A stretch of DNA of 64,000 bases from Deltaproteobacteria bacterium (lineage in GTDB: Bacteria > Desulfobacterota > Desulfobacteria > Desulfobacterales > ETH-SRB1): positions 1 to 64,000 of the forward strand of contig JAJSZT010000009.1 of assembly GCA_030272815.1 (NCBI GenBank). Direction: 5' to 3'. The position numbers were made by a program, and so were the translations under genes. Below, one piece after another: positions 30,566 to 38,626 of this stretch. Below the pieces are notes generated by a model. The model ran no database searches. It saw only the letters and a program-made list of their open reading frames with translations, and was not told where the DNA came from. Positions within the stretch are counted from its first letter, which is position 1. Each line of letters starts with the position of its first letter.

Positions 30566-32309
30566 TATTAAAACTCTCTTTTATTGCAAGGTTCTTCAGC
30601 TCATACAAAATATCAGTAACTTTCACGCCCTGAGGGCAATGTTCCTGGCATTGATAACATGTTACGCAATCCCACAGCATTTTTGAACCAAAAGCCAGGT
30701 CTTTCAAGCCAAGTCCGACAGAACGCATGATTTGATGCGGCAGCAGGCCAAGAGCCTCTTGCGGATTTTCATAATTACTCACTACAGGGCAAACAGTGCT
30801 GCAGTTCTGGCAGGAAAAACAATATGAATAGGTAGTTGCCTGACAAGACAGATCTGCTTTTTCCTTAAATTCTTTATTAATTGGAGTTAAAGAAATTACT
30901 TCATCAGGATTTTTCATTAACTCGCATTTGTCTGTAATAGCATCCTTTGTTAGACTCGCAGGATTTGAATAATTTTTTGAATCCAGCTTTTGTTGATTCA
31001 AACCGCGATAAAAAGAAAAAGGTGAAAGCACAAGTGGTATTGGATTGCCTTTTTGAATGAGATCTTCCCTTACGTTAAACCACAATTCTCTGAGATTTAT
31101 ACCAACAGGACATACCACTGTGCAACGGTCACAATTGGTGCATAGATAAATTCCTTCCTGAATGGCTTTAATCTCATTTTCTTTTAAATCCTTGCCCGAG
31201 GCATAGGTTTTTAGAAACACCAGTTTTTCTGAAGGGAGAATATTTAAATTGCCTGTTTTATCAAAGGCCACTGCGACCGAACATGTAAGGCTGCAAGTTC
31301 CGCAGTGTGTACATGCATCAAGTTCCATTGCCTGTCTGGTTGCGATATTTGCAGAAAGCGATTTGTCTTTATCCATTACAGCGTTTGCAAGGAGGCTTAC
31401 AGGGCTGGCGATGAAATGGAACATCTTGCTGAAAGGCAGATAAGCAAGGCCGATAAAGCATGCAAGGAAATGAATATACCAAAAAGCATTAACACCTCCC
31501 AGCCGGTCAAGCTTTAAAGCTATTGGCTTTAAAAGCTTGGCTGCAGGATAGCCCATAATGGCCCATTCAGCCGAGGAATGGCACTCAGCACAATGCATAT
31601 TGTGTAATTCTTTAGAAAGGGGAATAATTGCAGGATCAATCGGCCCTTTAACATTCGGGGAAACCAACCCAAAATCCTTAACCCATAATTTTTCAAGCGC
31701 CAGTATTTCTCCTTCATCATCAAGGCCGGAATAATTTTCCACCATATTCTGGAATTCAGTATATGATGTTATTTTTATACCTTCCAGGAGTATGCCTGAA
31801 ATCATAATAACAGCCAGAATAATGATGACATAGTAGTCCATGGGGCTGGTTTTGAGGCGCGGTACTTTCAGGATGAACCGCCTGTAAACGGCGATCATCA
31901 GGCCGGCTAAAGCCATAATACCAAAAAAATCCCTGAGGAATAAAAACGGGTTTACAGTGGAATAATATTCTTCAAAAAGAGATGTGGTTATAAAAGAGTC
32001 AAAGGCATGCATCAGAAGCAGCATCATGAATCCGGTAAATATCAGCATATGCATAATCCACCGGAGGAAGTCTTCTTTCAGAATTTTTCTCTGCAGCACA
32101 ACGTCGAGTATAAAAACCTTAGCAAGAATAAGGATTTTTGGACTGAATATAACTCCCAGTATACCCTTTGCTGCCGCTGATATTCTTTCAGATGTCGTAA
32201 AATTTTTAGACGCAATTCCTATTTTTCGCGAGAACCAGGTGGAAACCTTGTAGATCAGACCAAGAAGAAAGACAAAAAGAGAGGTATAAAGAAGAACAGT
32301 AAACAACAT
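30558..32309 (-). CDS. Membrane-bound HdrC-like fusion: NarI-type cytochrome b, periplasmic CxxCH and four [4Fe-4S] motifs
   Basis: About 583 residues from the ATG at 32309, chosen because GGAGGG sits 7 bases before it; a TTG 15 bases upstream is less likely. Numbering here counts from that TTG. Five membrane segments lie near 7-26, 88-108, 125-147, 163-182 and 283-300. His92/His106 and His285/His303 are placed like the haem b ligands of NarI/DsrM (the last pair has the same 18-residue spacing). Between helices 4 and 5, on the predicted periplasmic side, is HCAECH (C245, C248, H249), a haem c site. The cytoplasmic tail has CTHCGTCSLTC, CTNCDRCTVVC, CFSCQNCSTVC and CVTCYQCQEHC. It should link HdrAB to the quinone pool or a periplasmic cytochrome. 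Confidence 0.85.
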   Translation of the reverse strand: MLFTVLLYTSLFVFLLGLIYKVSTWFSRKIGIASKNFTTSERISAAAKGILGVIFSPKILILAKVFILDVVLQRKILKEDFLRWIMHMLIFTGFMMLLLMHAFDSFITTSLFEEYYSTVNPFLFLRDFFGIMALAGLMIAVYRRFILKVPRLKTSPMDYYVIIILAVIMISGILLEGIKITSYTEFQNMVENYSGLDDEGEILALEKLWVKDFGLVSPNVKGPIDPAIIPLSKELHNMHCAECHSSAEWAIMGYPAAKLLKPIALKLDRLGGVNAFWYIHFLACFIGLAYLPFSKMFHFIASPVSLLANAVMDKDKSLSANIATRQAMELDACTHCGTCSLTCSVAVAFDKTGNLNILPSEKLVFLKTYASGKDLKENEIKAIQEGIYLCTNCDRCTVVCPVGINLRELWFNVREDLIQKGNPIPLVLSPFSFYRGLNQQKLDSKNYSNPASLTKDAITDKCELMKNPDEVISLTPINKEFKEKADLSCQATTYSYCFSCQNCSTVCPVVSNYENPQEALGLLPHQIMRSVGLGLKDLAFGSKMLWDCVTCYQCQEHCPQGVKVTDILYELKNLAIKESFNNE

Positions 32310-32327
32310 GCAATTACCCTCCAAAAT

Positions 32328-32407
32328 TAACCCGAATTTCTCATGAACAACTCATAATGCATTATTTATCCATTATTTCATAAGTTGTTCATGAGAAATT
32401 CGGGTTA
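32328..32407. repeat. Perfect 25-bp inverted repeat upstream of the HdrC-like gene
   Basis: TAACCCGAATTTCTCATGAA (first 20 bases of the arm, 32328-32352) is exactly mirrored at 32383-32407 around a 30-base AT-rich spacer. It lies immediately 5' of the ribosome-binding site of the HdrC-like gene, so it would form a hairpin in the leader or act as an operator; it could also be a small mobile palindrome. Confidence 0.85.
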
Positions 32408-33003
32408 GTCGGTATTAACCACCATCTCAACAACAGCGGATTGAATTAAAAAGTCCGCGGTTATTAAATTATTTATTTTAGAAATGCACCGGGATACTAT
32501 AAGAAAATAAAATTTTATATACCAGATATTCAAAATTATACAAGACCTTGACAATAGAGCATAGTAAAAGATACTTCGCAATATACATGCCATAAAGGAA
32601 TAATAAAAAATTATATTATTTCAAGAAGATAAATATATAGTCAACAAAAGGAAAAATAGAGAGTTACAATTTTGTATAAATTTAATAAATTAATTACAAG
32701 GTTGCAACCTTAACGGTTTCAAATGAATCATAAAAACGGTGTTCTCAAAAAGGTTGGCAAAAATGCCTCTTCCCAAAATTCCATTTGCAAATCGATGACT
32801 TTTCGCATAGATTAACCTCACGAAGTCTTTTCAGGTTTGACTCATTTTTGTTTTTTCTACTATACGGGTAGAAAATCGGTATATTATGTTAATTCAATAA
32901 GATTGATACAGTTTTTGAGTTATTAATGCAAGTAAATAATGCATTTTTCTGGAAAATCTTCGTTTTACTTCTATCCGAAATTATAACCTAATATCAATAT
33001 GTT
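32408..33003. other. 596-bp AT-rich intergenic region
   Basis: Divergent genes flank this stretch, so it should hold the promoters of the HdrC-like operon and of the lipoprotein gene. I see no gene, no clear sigma-54 site and no strong hairpin; the composition is strongly AT-rich. Confidence 0.4.
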
Positions 33004-33045
33004 ATGATTTATCGTTCAAACACTATACTATCTATGTTACACAAT

Positions 33046-33513
33046 ATGAGAAAGCGCATTATTTTTATTCTTTTTTCTTTTTTTCTTTTGGGTTGTAATC
33101 AGAGCCCTTCACCTGTTTTTCAAGAAGAAATCAGAGGACTCAAGCTTGTACAGTTGATTACCGGTAAAGACGCCCTGCATGCCATTAATAAGCTTCACGG
33201 CAAGAAGATAAATGTGGCAAGCGGCATGGTCGCCTTTTATCAGGGGGAAGGAGAAAAAGCGACTGTATGGGTTTCTGAATCATTCAGTACGGATGATGCT
33301 ATACAGCAGACAGAGATTATGATAGAAAAGATGAGATCGAGTAAAAGATCGCCGTTCAGTGATTATGAAGAGATAGGGCAGGATGGGGTGAAGATCTATT
33401 CATTCAAAGGTATGGGGCAGGAGCATTATATATTTAGAATCAGTAAGAGTATTTATTGGATAACAGCGAATTTTGGTACGATTGATGAATTGTGTAAAAG
33501 CATCGTGGGATAA
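33046..33513 (+). CDS. Putative lipoprotein of unknown function
   Basis: 155 residues from the ATG at 33046, chosen because it begins the signal peptide MRKRIIFILFSFFLLGC with a lipobox LLGC; an ATG at 33004 would put 14 extra residues in front. The mature part (about 140 residues) shows no domain I recognise; it is a compact alpha/beta sequence ending WITANFGTIDELCKSIVG. It should be anchored in the outer leaflet of the inner or the outer membrane. Its last ~20 bases recur at 35833-35853. Confidence 0.75.
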   Translation: MRKRIIFILFSFFLLGCNQSPSPVFQEEIRGLKLVQLITGKDALHAINKLHGKKINVASGMVAFYQGEGEKATVWVSESFSTDDAIQQTEIMIEKMRSSKRSPFSDYEEIGQDGVKIYSFKGMGQEHYIFRISKSIYWITANFGTIDELCKSIVG

Positions 33514-33517
33514 AACC
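33497..33517 (+). repeat. 21-bp direct repeat, copy 1 (pair at 35833-35853)
   Basis: AAAGCATCGTGGGATAAAAC at the stop of the lipoprotein gene is matched by AAAGCATCGTGGGGTAAAAC at 35834-35853, one mismatch in 20. In both places GATTGATGA lies just upstream. The two copies bracket the radical SAM gene pair. Confidence 0.75.
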
Positions 33518-33535
33518 TGTATACTTTTATTTATC

Positions 33536-34426
33536 CTATATTCCTTTCGGCAGGGCTAAACTTGAAAACCATTCAACCATCTGCTTTCGGCACCCCAGGC
33601 AGTCGCTATTCGATTTGTGGTACTGATCATATTGTGCCATCAGGGTATTCACATGTTCTCCATAAATGTTGGTCAAGATTTCCTTCTTGCGAAAAGCATC
33701 CATGCAGGAATAAACCATACCATCCTGCGCTGAAATAATCAGTGTAGCAGGGCATGGGGCATTCATGAGTACGGTCCGCGATGCAACATTAGGAGACGCC
33801 TTTTCAAGGATGTCTTGACTGCAGATAGTTGATACAATTTCAGCAGCCTCCGCAGAGTTGCTGTGGCCATAGTAAACTTTGTGTACCTTCCGAAGAAGAT
33901 CTTCATCTTCTGTCAGAAAGAACGTATCTGTATTCAGGTAAAGAGCAGGCAAAAGGAAAGAGCTGTTGAACCTGTCAAAAAGACCGGCGAGTAATTTACT
34001 GTCAGTCTGCCTATCGGTCACAACAACCGGCAGCAAAACGAGCCTCGGAGCCTCCCGGTGCTCATTGCTCTCTATGTCAAAAGCACGTATTGACCGCTTC
34101 CAGGCCTGGTAATAATAGTTGAAGTTGTAATCTATATCCTTTACCGTTTCCAGAGGGACACGGTGGATAAAGTTAACATAAAACCGGGCAAAAAGGTTCT
34201 CCTTGAGAAACACCATGATGTTCTTCTGAATATATTCCAGATGGGGCATACCTTCGGACAGATTCTCCGCCATAAAATAAAGATGAGATGTAAAATTCAT
34301 ATGCGAAAACAGGTTTGACAGCGTCCGGCAAAGACTCTTAAGCTGTTTCCTGTCCTGTTTGCCCAGTACTACAAATATCTTCTGCAAAACCGGCTTTAGA
34401 TTTGTTTGAAAATTGTTGTTCATCAT
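33536..34426 (-). CDS. Uncharacterised protein paired with a radical SAM enzyme, Cys-rich SPASM-like end
   Basis: 296 residues. No family is recognised over the first 200 residues, which look globular and cytoplasmic. The C-terminus has NAPCPATLIISAQDGMVYSC and later NSDCLGCRKQMVEWF, a spacing of cysteines that resembles an auxiliary-cluster (SPASM/twitch-like) domain. It starts 17 bases after the radical SAM gene on the same strand, so the two are probably an operon. The auxiliary-cluster reading is an inference from the cysteine pattern. Its function could be as a partner or substrate-binding subunit. Confidence 0.6.
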   Translation of the reverse strand: MMNNNFQTNLKPVLQKIFVVLGKQDRKQLKSLCRTLSNLFSHMNFTSHLYFMAENLSEGMPHLEYIQKNIMVFLKENLFARFYVNFIHRVPLETVKDIDYNFNYYYQAWKRSIRAFDIESNEHREAPRLVLLPVVVTDRQTDSKLLAGLFDRFNSSFLLPALYLNTDTFFLTEDEDLLRKVHKVYYGHSNSAEAAEIVSTICSQDILEKASPNVASRTVLMNAPCPATLIISAQDGMVYSCMDAFRKKEILTNIYGEHVNTLMAQYDQYHKSNSDCLGCRKQMVEWFSSLALPKGI

Positions 34427-34443
34427 TTCCGTTTCACAAGAGC

Positions 34444-35727
34444 CTACGACACAATCCGTCTGCCCCTGTCAAGGGAATTGACTCGCCACAGGTCCTGAAT
34501 CTTTTGGATTTCCTTGTAATTCATACAATCCGTCTCATAGTTGTTCCCAATGGAAAGATACGCCGGCCGCTTGTTGTTCAAGGGTTTAATCTTGTATTCA
34601 TCATAATGCCGGGCCATATATGTTCCAAAGTAGATCTGCATCTGCTGGGAGTTTGTATTGCCCATGATTTTGACTTTGTTTACTTTCATAAATTCCAGAG
34701 TCTTCACTGCATCCTCAAAGGTTTCATGCGGAAGACCAAATATAGTAAAAAGCTCTACTTCTATATTTTCACTCTGGGCCAGCTTGACTGCCTCAGCCAC
34801 CCTTTCAACGGATATGTGTTTGCCTAGCTTCGCCAGGACCCGTTCTGAGCCTGATTCCAATCCAAAGGCAATGGTGCTCACTCCTGAGCGCTTCATTATC
34901 TTCATCACTTCAGGGTTTACGAGGTCTGCCCGGGTTTGCAGCCACATCTGCATATCAAGACCCTCTGACAGCATTCTGTCAAAAATTTCCATAAGGCGTG
35001 CAGGCTTAAGGGAAATATTTGGATCGGCAAACCAGAGTCTCTTTACGCCCTTTTTCCTGATCCACTTGATTTCCTCAATGACTCTATCGACCGAATGGAA
35101 ACTTACTTTGTGCTTGAATGCATTGGGTGTGTAGCAGTATATGCAGTCGTGAGGACATCCGCGAGAGGTCAGTATAATGGCTTCACTCATGCGTGAGTAG
35201 TCGAAAGTGTCATAAAGATAGGGAGAGGGATAAATGTCAAGATCAGCCGCCGCATCGAGTCCGGACGTATCAAAGACTTCGCCACTTGCATCTTTGTAAC
35301 TGACACCCAAAAGATTGGAAAAGGGCGTCCCATTTTTGATGGCCTGCGCAACATGCAAGACTGTCTTCTCACCTGAAGATCGACATATATAGTCAATATC
35401 AGGTAGTTCGGAAAAGGCCGAAGACGGCATAAACGTGGCCTGCGGTCCCCCAATGGCAAGCTTGATTTCTCTGTCCAGTGACTTTATGAGTTTTGCAAGG
35501 CCATTCACATAAAGCATGGTTCTCTGATAGGCCGACAGCCCAACCAGGGCGGGATTAAACCTTCTGACAATTTCACAAAGATTTGTGCGGGAGATAAGTG
35601 TATTCTCTCCAAGTGACAATATTCTGGTATTAAAACCCTTGGATTTGAGAAATGATGCAATATATCCCAACGAGATAGGGGTCAAGGATGGAGAAAAAGG
35701 GTTTATATCAATAAGTAATACATTCAC
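34444..35727 (-). CDS. B12-binding-domain radical SAM protein
   Basis: About 427 residues. The N-terminus VLLIDINPF...PISLGYIASFLKSKG is the Rossmann-like cobalamin-binding (B12-binding) fold, and SRGCPHDCIYCYTP (C-x3-C-x2-C) binds the radical SAM [4Fe-4S] cluster. FADPNI and FGLESGSERVL are typical later motifs of the BchE/P-methylase class. I prefer a GTG at 35727 because AGGG lies 8 bases before it and the B12 fold starts there; a TTG at 35766 is the alternative. Such enzymes methylate or rearrange unreactive carbons; the substrate is unknown. The next gene is its likely partner. Confidence 0.88.
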   Translation of the reverse strand: MNVLLIDINPFSPSLTPISLGYIASFLKSKGFNTRILSLGENTLISRTNLCEIVRRFNPALVGLSAYQRTMLYVNGLAKLIKSLDREIKLAIGGPQATFMPSSAFSELPDIDYICRSSGEKTVLHVAQAIKNGTPFSNLLGVSYKDASGEVFDTSGLDAAADLDIYPSPYLYDTFDYSRMSEAIILTSRGCPHDCIYCYTPNAFKHKVSFHSVDRVIEEIKWIRKKGVKRLWFADPNISLKPARLMEIFDRMLSEGLDMQMWLQTRADLVNPEVMKIMKRSGVSTIAFGLESGSERVLAKLGKHISVERVAEAVKLAQSENIEVELFTIFGLPHETFEDAVKTLEFMKVNKVKIMGNTNSQQMQIYFGTYMARHYDEYKIKPLNNKRPAYLSIGNNYETDCMNYKEIQKIQDLWRVNSLDRGRRIVS

Positions 35728-35832
35728 AATGCAAACCCTTATAAGAGATGGATCAGTCAAGGTCAAGGGAAAATGCGAATATCACGCCCATCGTGAACGG
35801 GTGGGTGGGCAAAATCCAAGTAGATTGATGAA

Positions 35833-35853
35833 AAGCATCGTGGGGTAAAACTC
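35833..35853 (+). repeat. 21-bp direct repeat, copy 2 (pair at 33497-33517)
   Basis: This copy reads as a stop-terminated remnant of the lipoprotein 3' end (MKSIVG then stop), 2.3 kb away from the intact gene and on the other side of the radical SAM pair. Confidence 0.7.
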
Positions 35854-36139
35854 ATAAGCGCTAACTTAAACAACTAATTTAGTAAAAATGCGAATGTCGA
35901 ATATCGAATGTCGAATTATGAATTATGAAGGTTTCTTACTCTTTTGTCTTGCAGTATCAATGCTTTTCACAAATATCGAAATCAACTGGTTGTCTTCATC
36001 AATCAAGGGTTCAAAATCTATTAATCGATCTTCAAGATCAAAGGTATTACCTTCCTTCGACATTCATCATTCCTTGTTCGACATTCGATATTCTAAATAC
36101 ATCCCAAATACTATCTCGCAGCTTAAGTTAGCACTTATG
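35853..36139. mobile_element. 287-bp nested inverted-repeat element carrying a four-helix-bundle gene remnant
   Basis: The outer ends CATAAGCGCTAACTTAAAC (35853-35871) and GCTTAAGTTAGCACTTATG (36121-36139) are inverted with 17 of 19 bases matching. Inside, GAATATCGAATGTCGAA (35899-35915) is perfectly mirrored at 36077-36093. The core is the truncated S23-like reading frame at 35923-36063. TCGAA-type runs of this sort commonly flank four-helix-bundle genes in environmental genomes (general knowledge). Confidence 0.75.
35923..36063 (-). pseudogene. Internally deleted four-helix-bundle (S23/IVP-like) protein gene
   Basis: 46 codons with ATG and stop. The first part, GNTFDLEDRLIDF, is the usual N-terminus of this family, and the second part, DEDNQLISIFVKSIDTA, is its usual C-terminus; the normal protein is about 120 residues. 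The middle (about 75 residues) is missing and the join is in frame, so a short fusion peptide could still be made. It lies inside the nested inverted repeat element. The family call is from pattern recognition of both ends. Confidence 0.65.
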
Positions 36140-36166
36140 GGGGTAGAACTCGCTGCATAATGTCCC

Positions 36167-36715
36167 TTATTTCAGCTTTTTCTCCCTTTTTTTCTCCAGT
36201 TGAATATCAAGCTGCTTTAGCTTCTCTATTATTTCTTTAGTATTCTGATTTTCTATTACCAGCTTTTCGTATTTTTCCGTTAACGTTTTGTTTTCCTGCT
36301 TTAAAGTCGTGATAAGAGTTTTTAATTCATTACAAAGGTTTTCATTTTTTATTAATTTGTTTAAAAGGCTCATCAGATATTGAACAGAGCTTTTTTGTTC
36401 GGCTCCTTCTGGATCGAGTAAGATATATTCCTCCAGGTTTTTAAATGCGTGCTTGTAATCGGGTTCAGGGTTTTTGAAGTGCGAATAAAGCAATGCTAAA
36501 TAATAAAGAGAGGTCGGTCTGGATAATGAGTCGTCTTCACTTTTCAGAGCTTTTTCTAAGCGAGAAATTTCGGTTTTAATTTCTTTCGTTTGTAAGGTGA
36601 GATAATAGGTTGAGTCTTTCATGTTTTTTGTTTGCTGTACACAACCAGTAATGAAAATTACCATACAAAGTAAGAAAAATAAAACAATTAGCTTTAAAAG
36701 ATAGTTTGGTTTCAC
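36167..36715 (-). CDS. Putative lipoprotein with C-terminal coiled coil
   Basis: 182 residues from a GTG start. The N-terminus LIVLFFLLCMVIFITGCVQQ is a lipoprotein signal peptide with lipobox ITGC (Cys near residue 25). A TPR-like middle (SLYYLALLYSHFKNPEPDY, FKNLEEYILLDPEG) leads to a charged coiled coil from about residue 130 (Lys/Glu-rich). It is probably a membrane-tethered scaffold. It lies 20 bases after the GGDEF gene on the same strand and may act with it. Confidence 0.7.
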   Translation of the reverse strand: MKPNYLLKLIVLFFLLCMVIFITGCVQQTKNMKDSTYYLTLQTKEIKTEISRLEKALKSEDDSLSRPTSLYYLALLYSHFKNPEPDYKHAFKNLEEYILLDPEGAEQKSSVQYLMSLLNKLIKNENLCNELKTLITTLKQENKTLTEKYEKLVIENQNTKEIIEKLKQLDIQLEKKREKKLK

Positions 36716-36735
36716 ACGCCCCCGTTATTTTGGAA

Positions 36736-38076
36736 TCAATTTTTTCTTCGATTGACCATAAACACACTACCAGAGATTTTTTTTGCGTGTTCTTTTAGTT
36801 CTGCGGCAATCTCTCCAACTTCAATATGACTTATCTGCCTTTTCTCCTTATTTGAAACAACAACAGCAATGGAAATAGACATGATTGGAAATTTTATTTC
36901 CTTGCCCTGGCGTGTTTCCCCCAAGATATAACCATTTGCCCTATCTTTGATATTGTAGAAGTCAACAATCTTTTTGTCAAACTCTTCGATAATATGGGTG
37001 CAAAGTTTATTGTACCTTCCTGTGGTTGTTAAGAGTGCAAAATCATCTCCCCCGATATGCCCCACAAAATCATCATCTGTTCCATATTCGGCAGTTCTTT
37101 TTTCAATAATTTTTGCCGTTGTTTTGATAACTTCATTGCCCGCTGCATATCCATAATGATCATTGAACGATTTGAAATTGTCTATATCCAGTAAACAGAA
37201 TGTCACAGATTTGCTTGCTGCCAGTCTATTTTTCAGAACATTCTCAATTGCTATTCCACCCGGCAGCCTTGTTAACGGATTTGCATTCAAGTTGGCTTCT
37301 TCCAGAGAGGCTAACAGATGAGCCATTTTAATAAAAGCATTTGCAAGTTCACCCAATTCATCCTGAGCTGTAACATCTGGAATATGATTGAATCTGCCTT
37401 TCGATATCTCATTTGTTGCTAATTTTAGCTGCTGGATAGATCTTGCGATATTGCCGGTCGTCAGAGCTGCTGCACCTATACCCAGAATGATGCCAAGACT
37501 TGATAATATAAAAGTAATGCGAAACGCTTTCAATCCGGCATCGCTATTCTTGATAATCATCTGGTTTTGATTTTGTTTTATATTCAATATCATCATTTGA
37601 ATCAGAGCTATTAATTCGTCCAGCTTACTTCTGATTTTTGCATCATATTCCTTTATAAGGATTGATGATTTATCGCCTATATTCTTTATCCGATCTTTGT
37701 AAAGATTATTAAATTCATTATGGAGAATTGATAACTGCTTTGAAGGAATGTTTTGGGATTTTTTAAGGGCCTGAATTCTAGAGACAAGCATATCGAATTC
37801 ATTACTTCGTTGCCAAAACAGTTCCAGTATCTCCTGACTATCCAAAATTAAATAGCGACGGCCATAAGATTCTTGTGCCAGAAGGCTATTGAGCATATTG
37901 TTAGCGGCTTCGAGCAAAACAATATCATGTTCTATAATATTTTTGCTGGTCCTATTTGCTTCATTAAGACTTGAAAGCGCGACTATAGTTATTAGGATCA
38001 TAACCAGGAAAATCGGTAGATATCCCAAAATTATTTTCGTTGAAATGCTAAGTCTCTGCAATCTAGTTAAGAACAC
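36736..38076 (-). CDS. Membrane GGDEF-domain protein (putative diguanylate cyclase, variant GGDDF)
   Basis: 446 residues from a GTG start. A membrane segment (about 13-35) and a periplasmic helical sensor of about 150 residues (four-helix methyl-accepting type) are followed by a second membrane segment (about 190-210), a HAMP-like region (NIARSIQQLKLATNEISKGRF) and a GGDEF domain with LDIDNFKSFNDHYGY. The signature reads HIGGDDFALLT: the fourth residue is Asp rather than Glu and the usual Arg before GG is His. The inhibitory RxxD site is absent. It may make cyclic di-GMP weakly or be a receptor. A possible target is the MshEN domain in the formate dehydrogenase operon 4 kb away. Confidence 0.82.
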   Translation of the reverse strand: MFLTRLQRLSISTKIILGYLPIFLVMILITIVALSSLNEANRTSKNIIEHDIVLLEAANNMLNSLLAQESYGRRYLILDSQEILELFWQRSNEFDMLVSRIQALKKSQNIPSKQLSILHNEFNNLYKDRIKNIGDKSSILIKEYDAKIRSKLDELIALIQMMILNIKQNQNQMIIKNSDAGLKAFRITFILSSLGIILGIGAAALTTGNIARSIQQLKLATNEISKGRFNHIPDVTAQDELGELANAFIKMAHLLASLEEANLNANPLTRLPGGIAIENVLKNRLAASKSVTFCLLDIDNFKSFNDHYGYAAGNEVIKTTAKIIEKRTAEYGTDDDFVGHIGGDDFALLTTTGRYNKLCTHIIEEFDKKIVDFYNIKDRANGYILGETRQGKEIKFPIMSISIAVVVSNKEKRQISHIEVGEIAAELKEHAKKISGSVFMVNRRKN

Positions 38077-38220
38077 GAGATGGTGCCTCTTGTTAATTTA
38101 TTCAAGAAATGAAACCACTTGTTACATTTAAACCTAAAATAGGTTGGAATATAGATGGCAAATTTTGATGAAAAGGTGCTTTGGAGAATGAGTCGACGTG
38201 GCAATACAACAGCGTAATTT

Positions 38221-38386
38221 GCACCTAAATTGAGCAATTTTTTACTCGACCTGCACCAATCTCTTGCACATCAAGGACTTGCGAAAAGTCTCGACATATC
38301 CATTGGTATGCCTACACTTTTCGCAAACCTCGCTGCATCAAGATCTTGGCACATTTCTTCGCAAAAAATCACTCAACTTAGGTTGC
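38221..38386. repeat. MITE-like inverted repeat element with CTCAACTTAGG ends
   Basis: GCACCTAAATTGAGCAATTT at 38221 onward is mirrored by CGCAAAAAATCACTCAACTTAGGTTGC-type sequence at 38360-38386. Inside, CTTGCGAAAAGT is mirrored by ACACTTTTCGCAA. A further end-like fragment lies at 38574-38600 (CGAGCAAAAAATCGCTCAAC). No open frame of note; the whole gap 38077-38626 is repeat debris and AT-rich sequence. Confidence 0.7.
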
Positions 38387-38414
38387 AGATGGATTTTTTA
38401 ATTTTGCCGGAATA

Positions 38415-38453
38415 AGAGCCCGGTAAAAAACAAGTTATTTTTTTCCGAACCCT
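38415..38453. repeat. Collapsed copy of the AGGGCTCGG MITE-like element
   Basis: AGAGCCCGGTAAAAAACAA is followed almost at once by TTATTTTTTTCCGAACCCT, an imperfect palindrome whose two arms resemble the two ends of the element at 21807-21987. Everything between the ends is missing. Confidence 0.6.
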
Positions 38454-38626
38454 AAATAAGCTTGCAACCTATTTATTTTCTGATAAATTCCATATTGTTA
38501 AAAACAATAATAAAAAGGAGCTTAAGTGTCAAATATAATTTACTCCTTTCAGGTTAAATATCATACTCGTTTTCGAGCAAAAAATCGCTCAACTTAGTTA
38601 AAAACATATCAACAATAATTAAAAAA

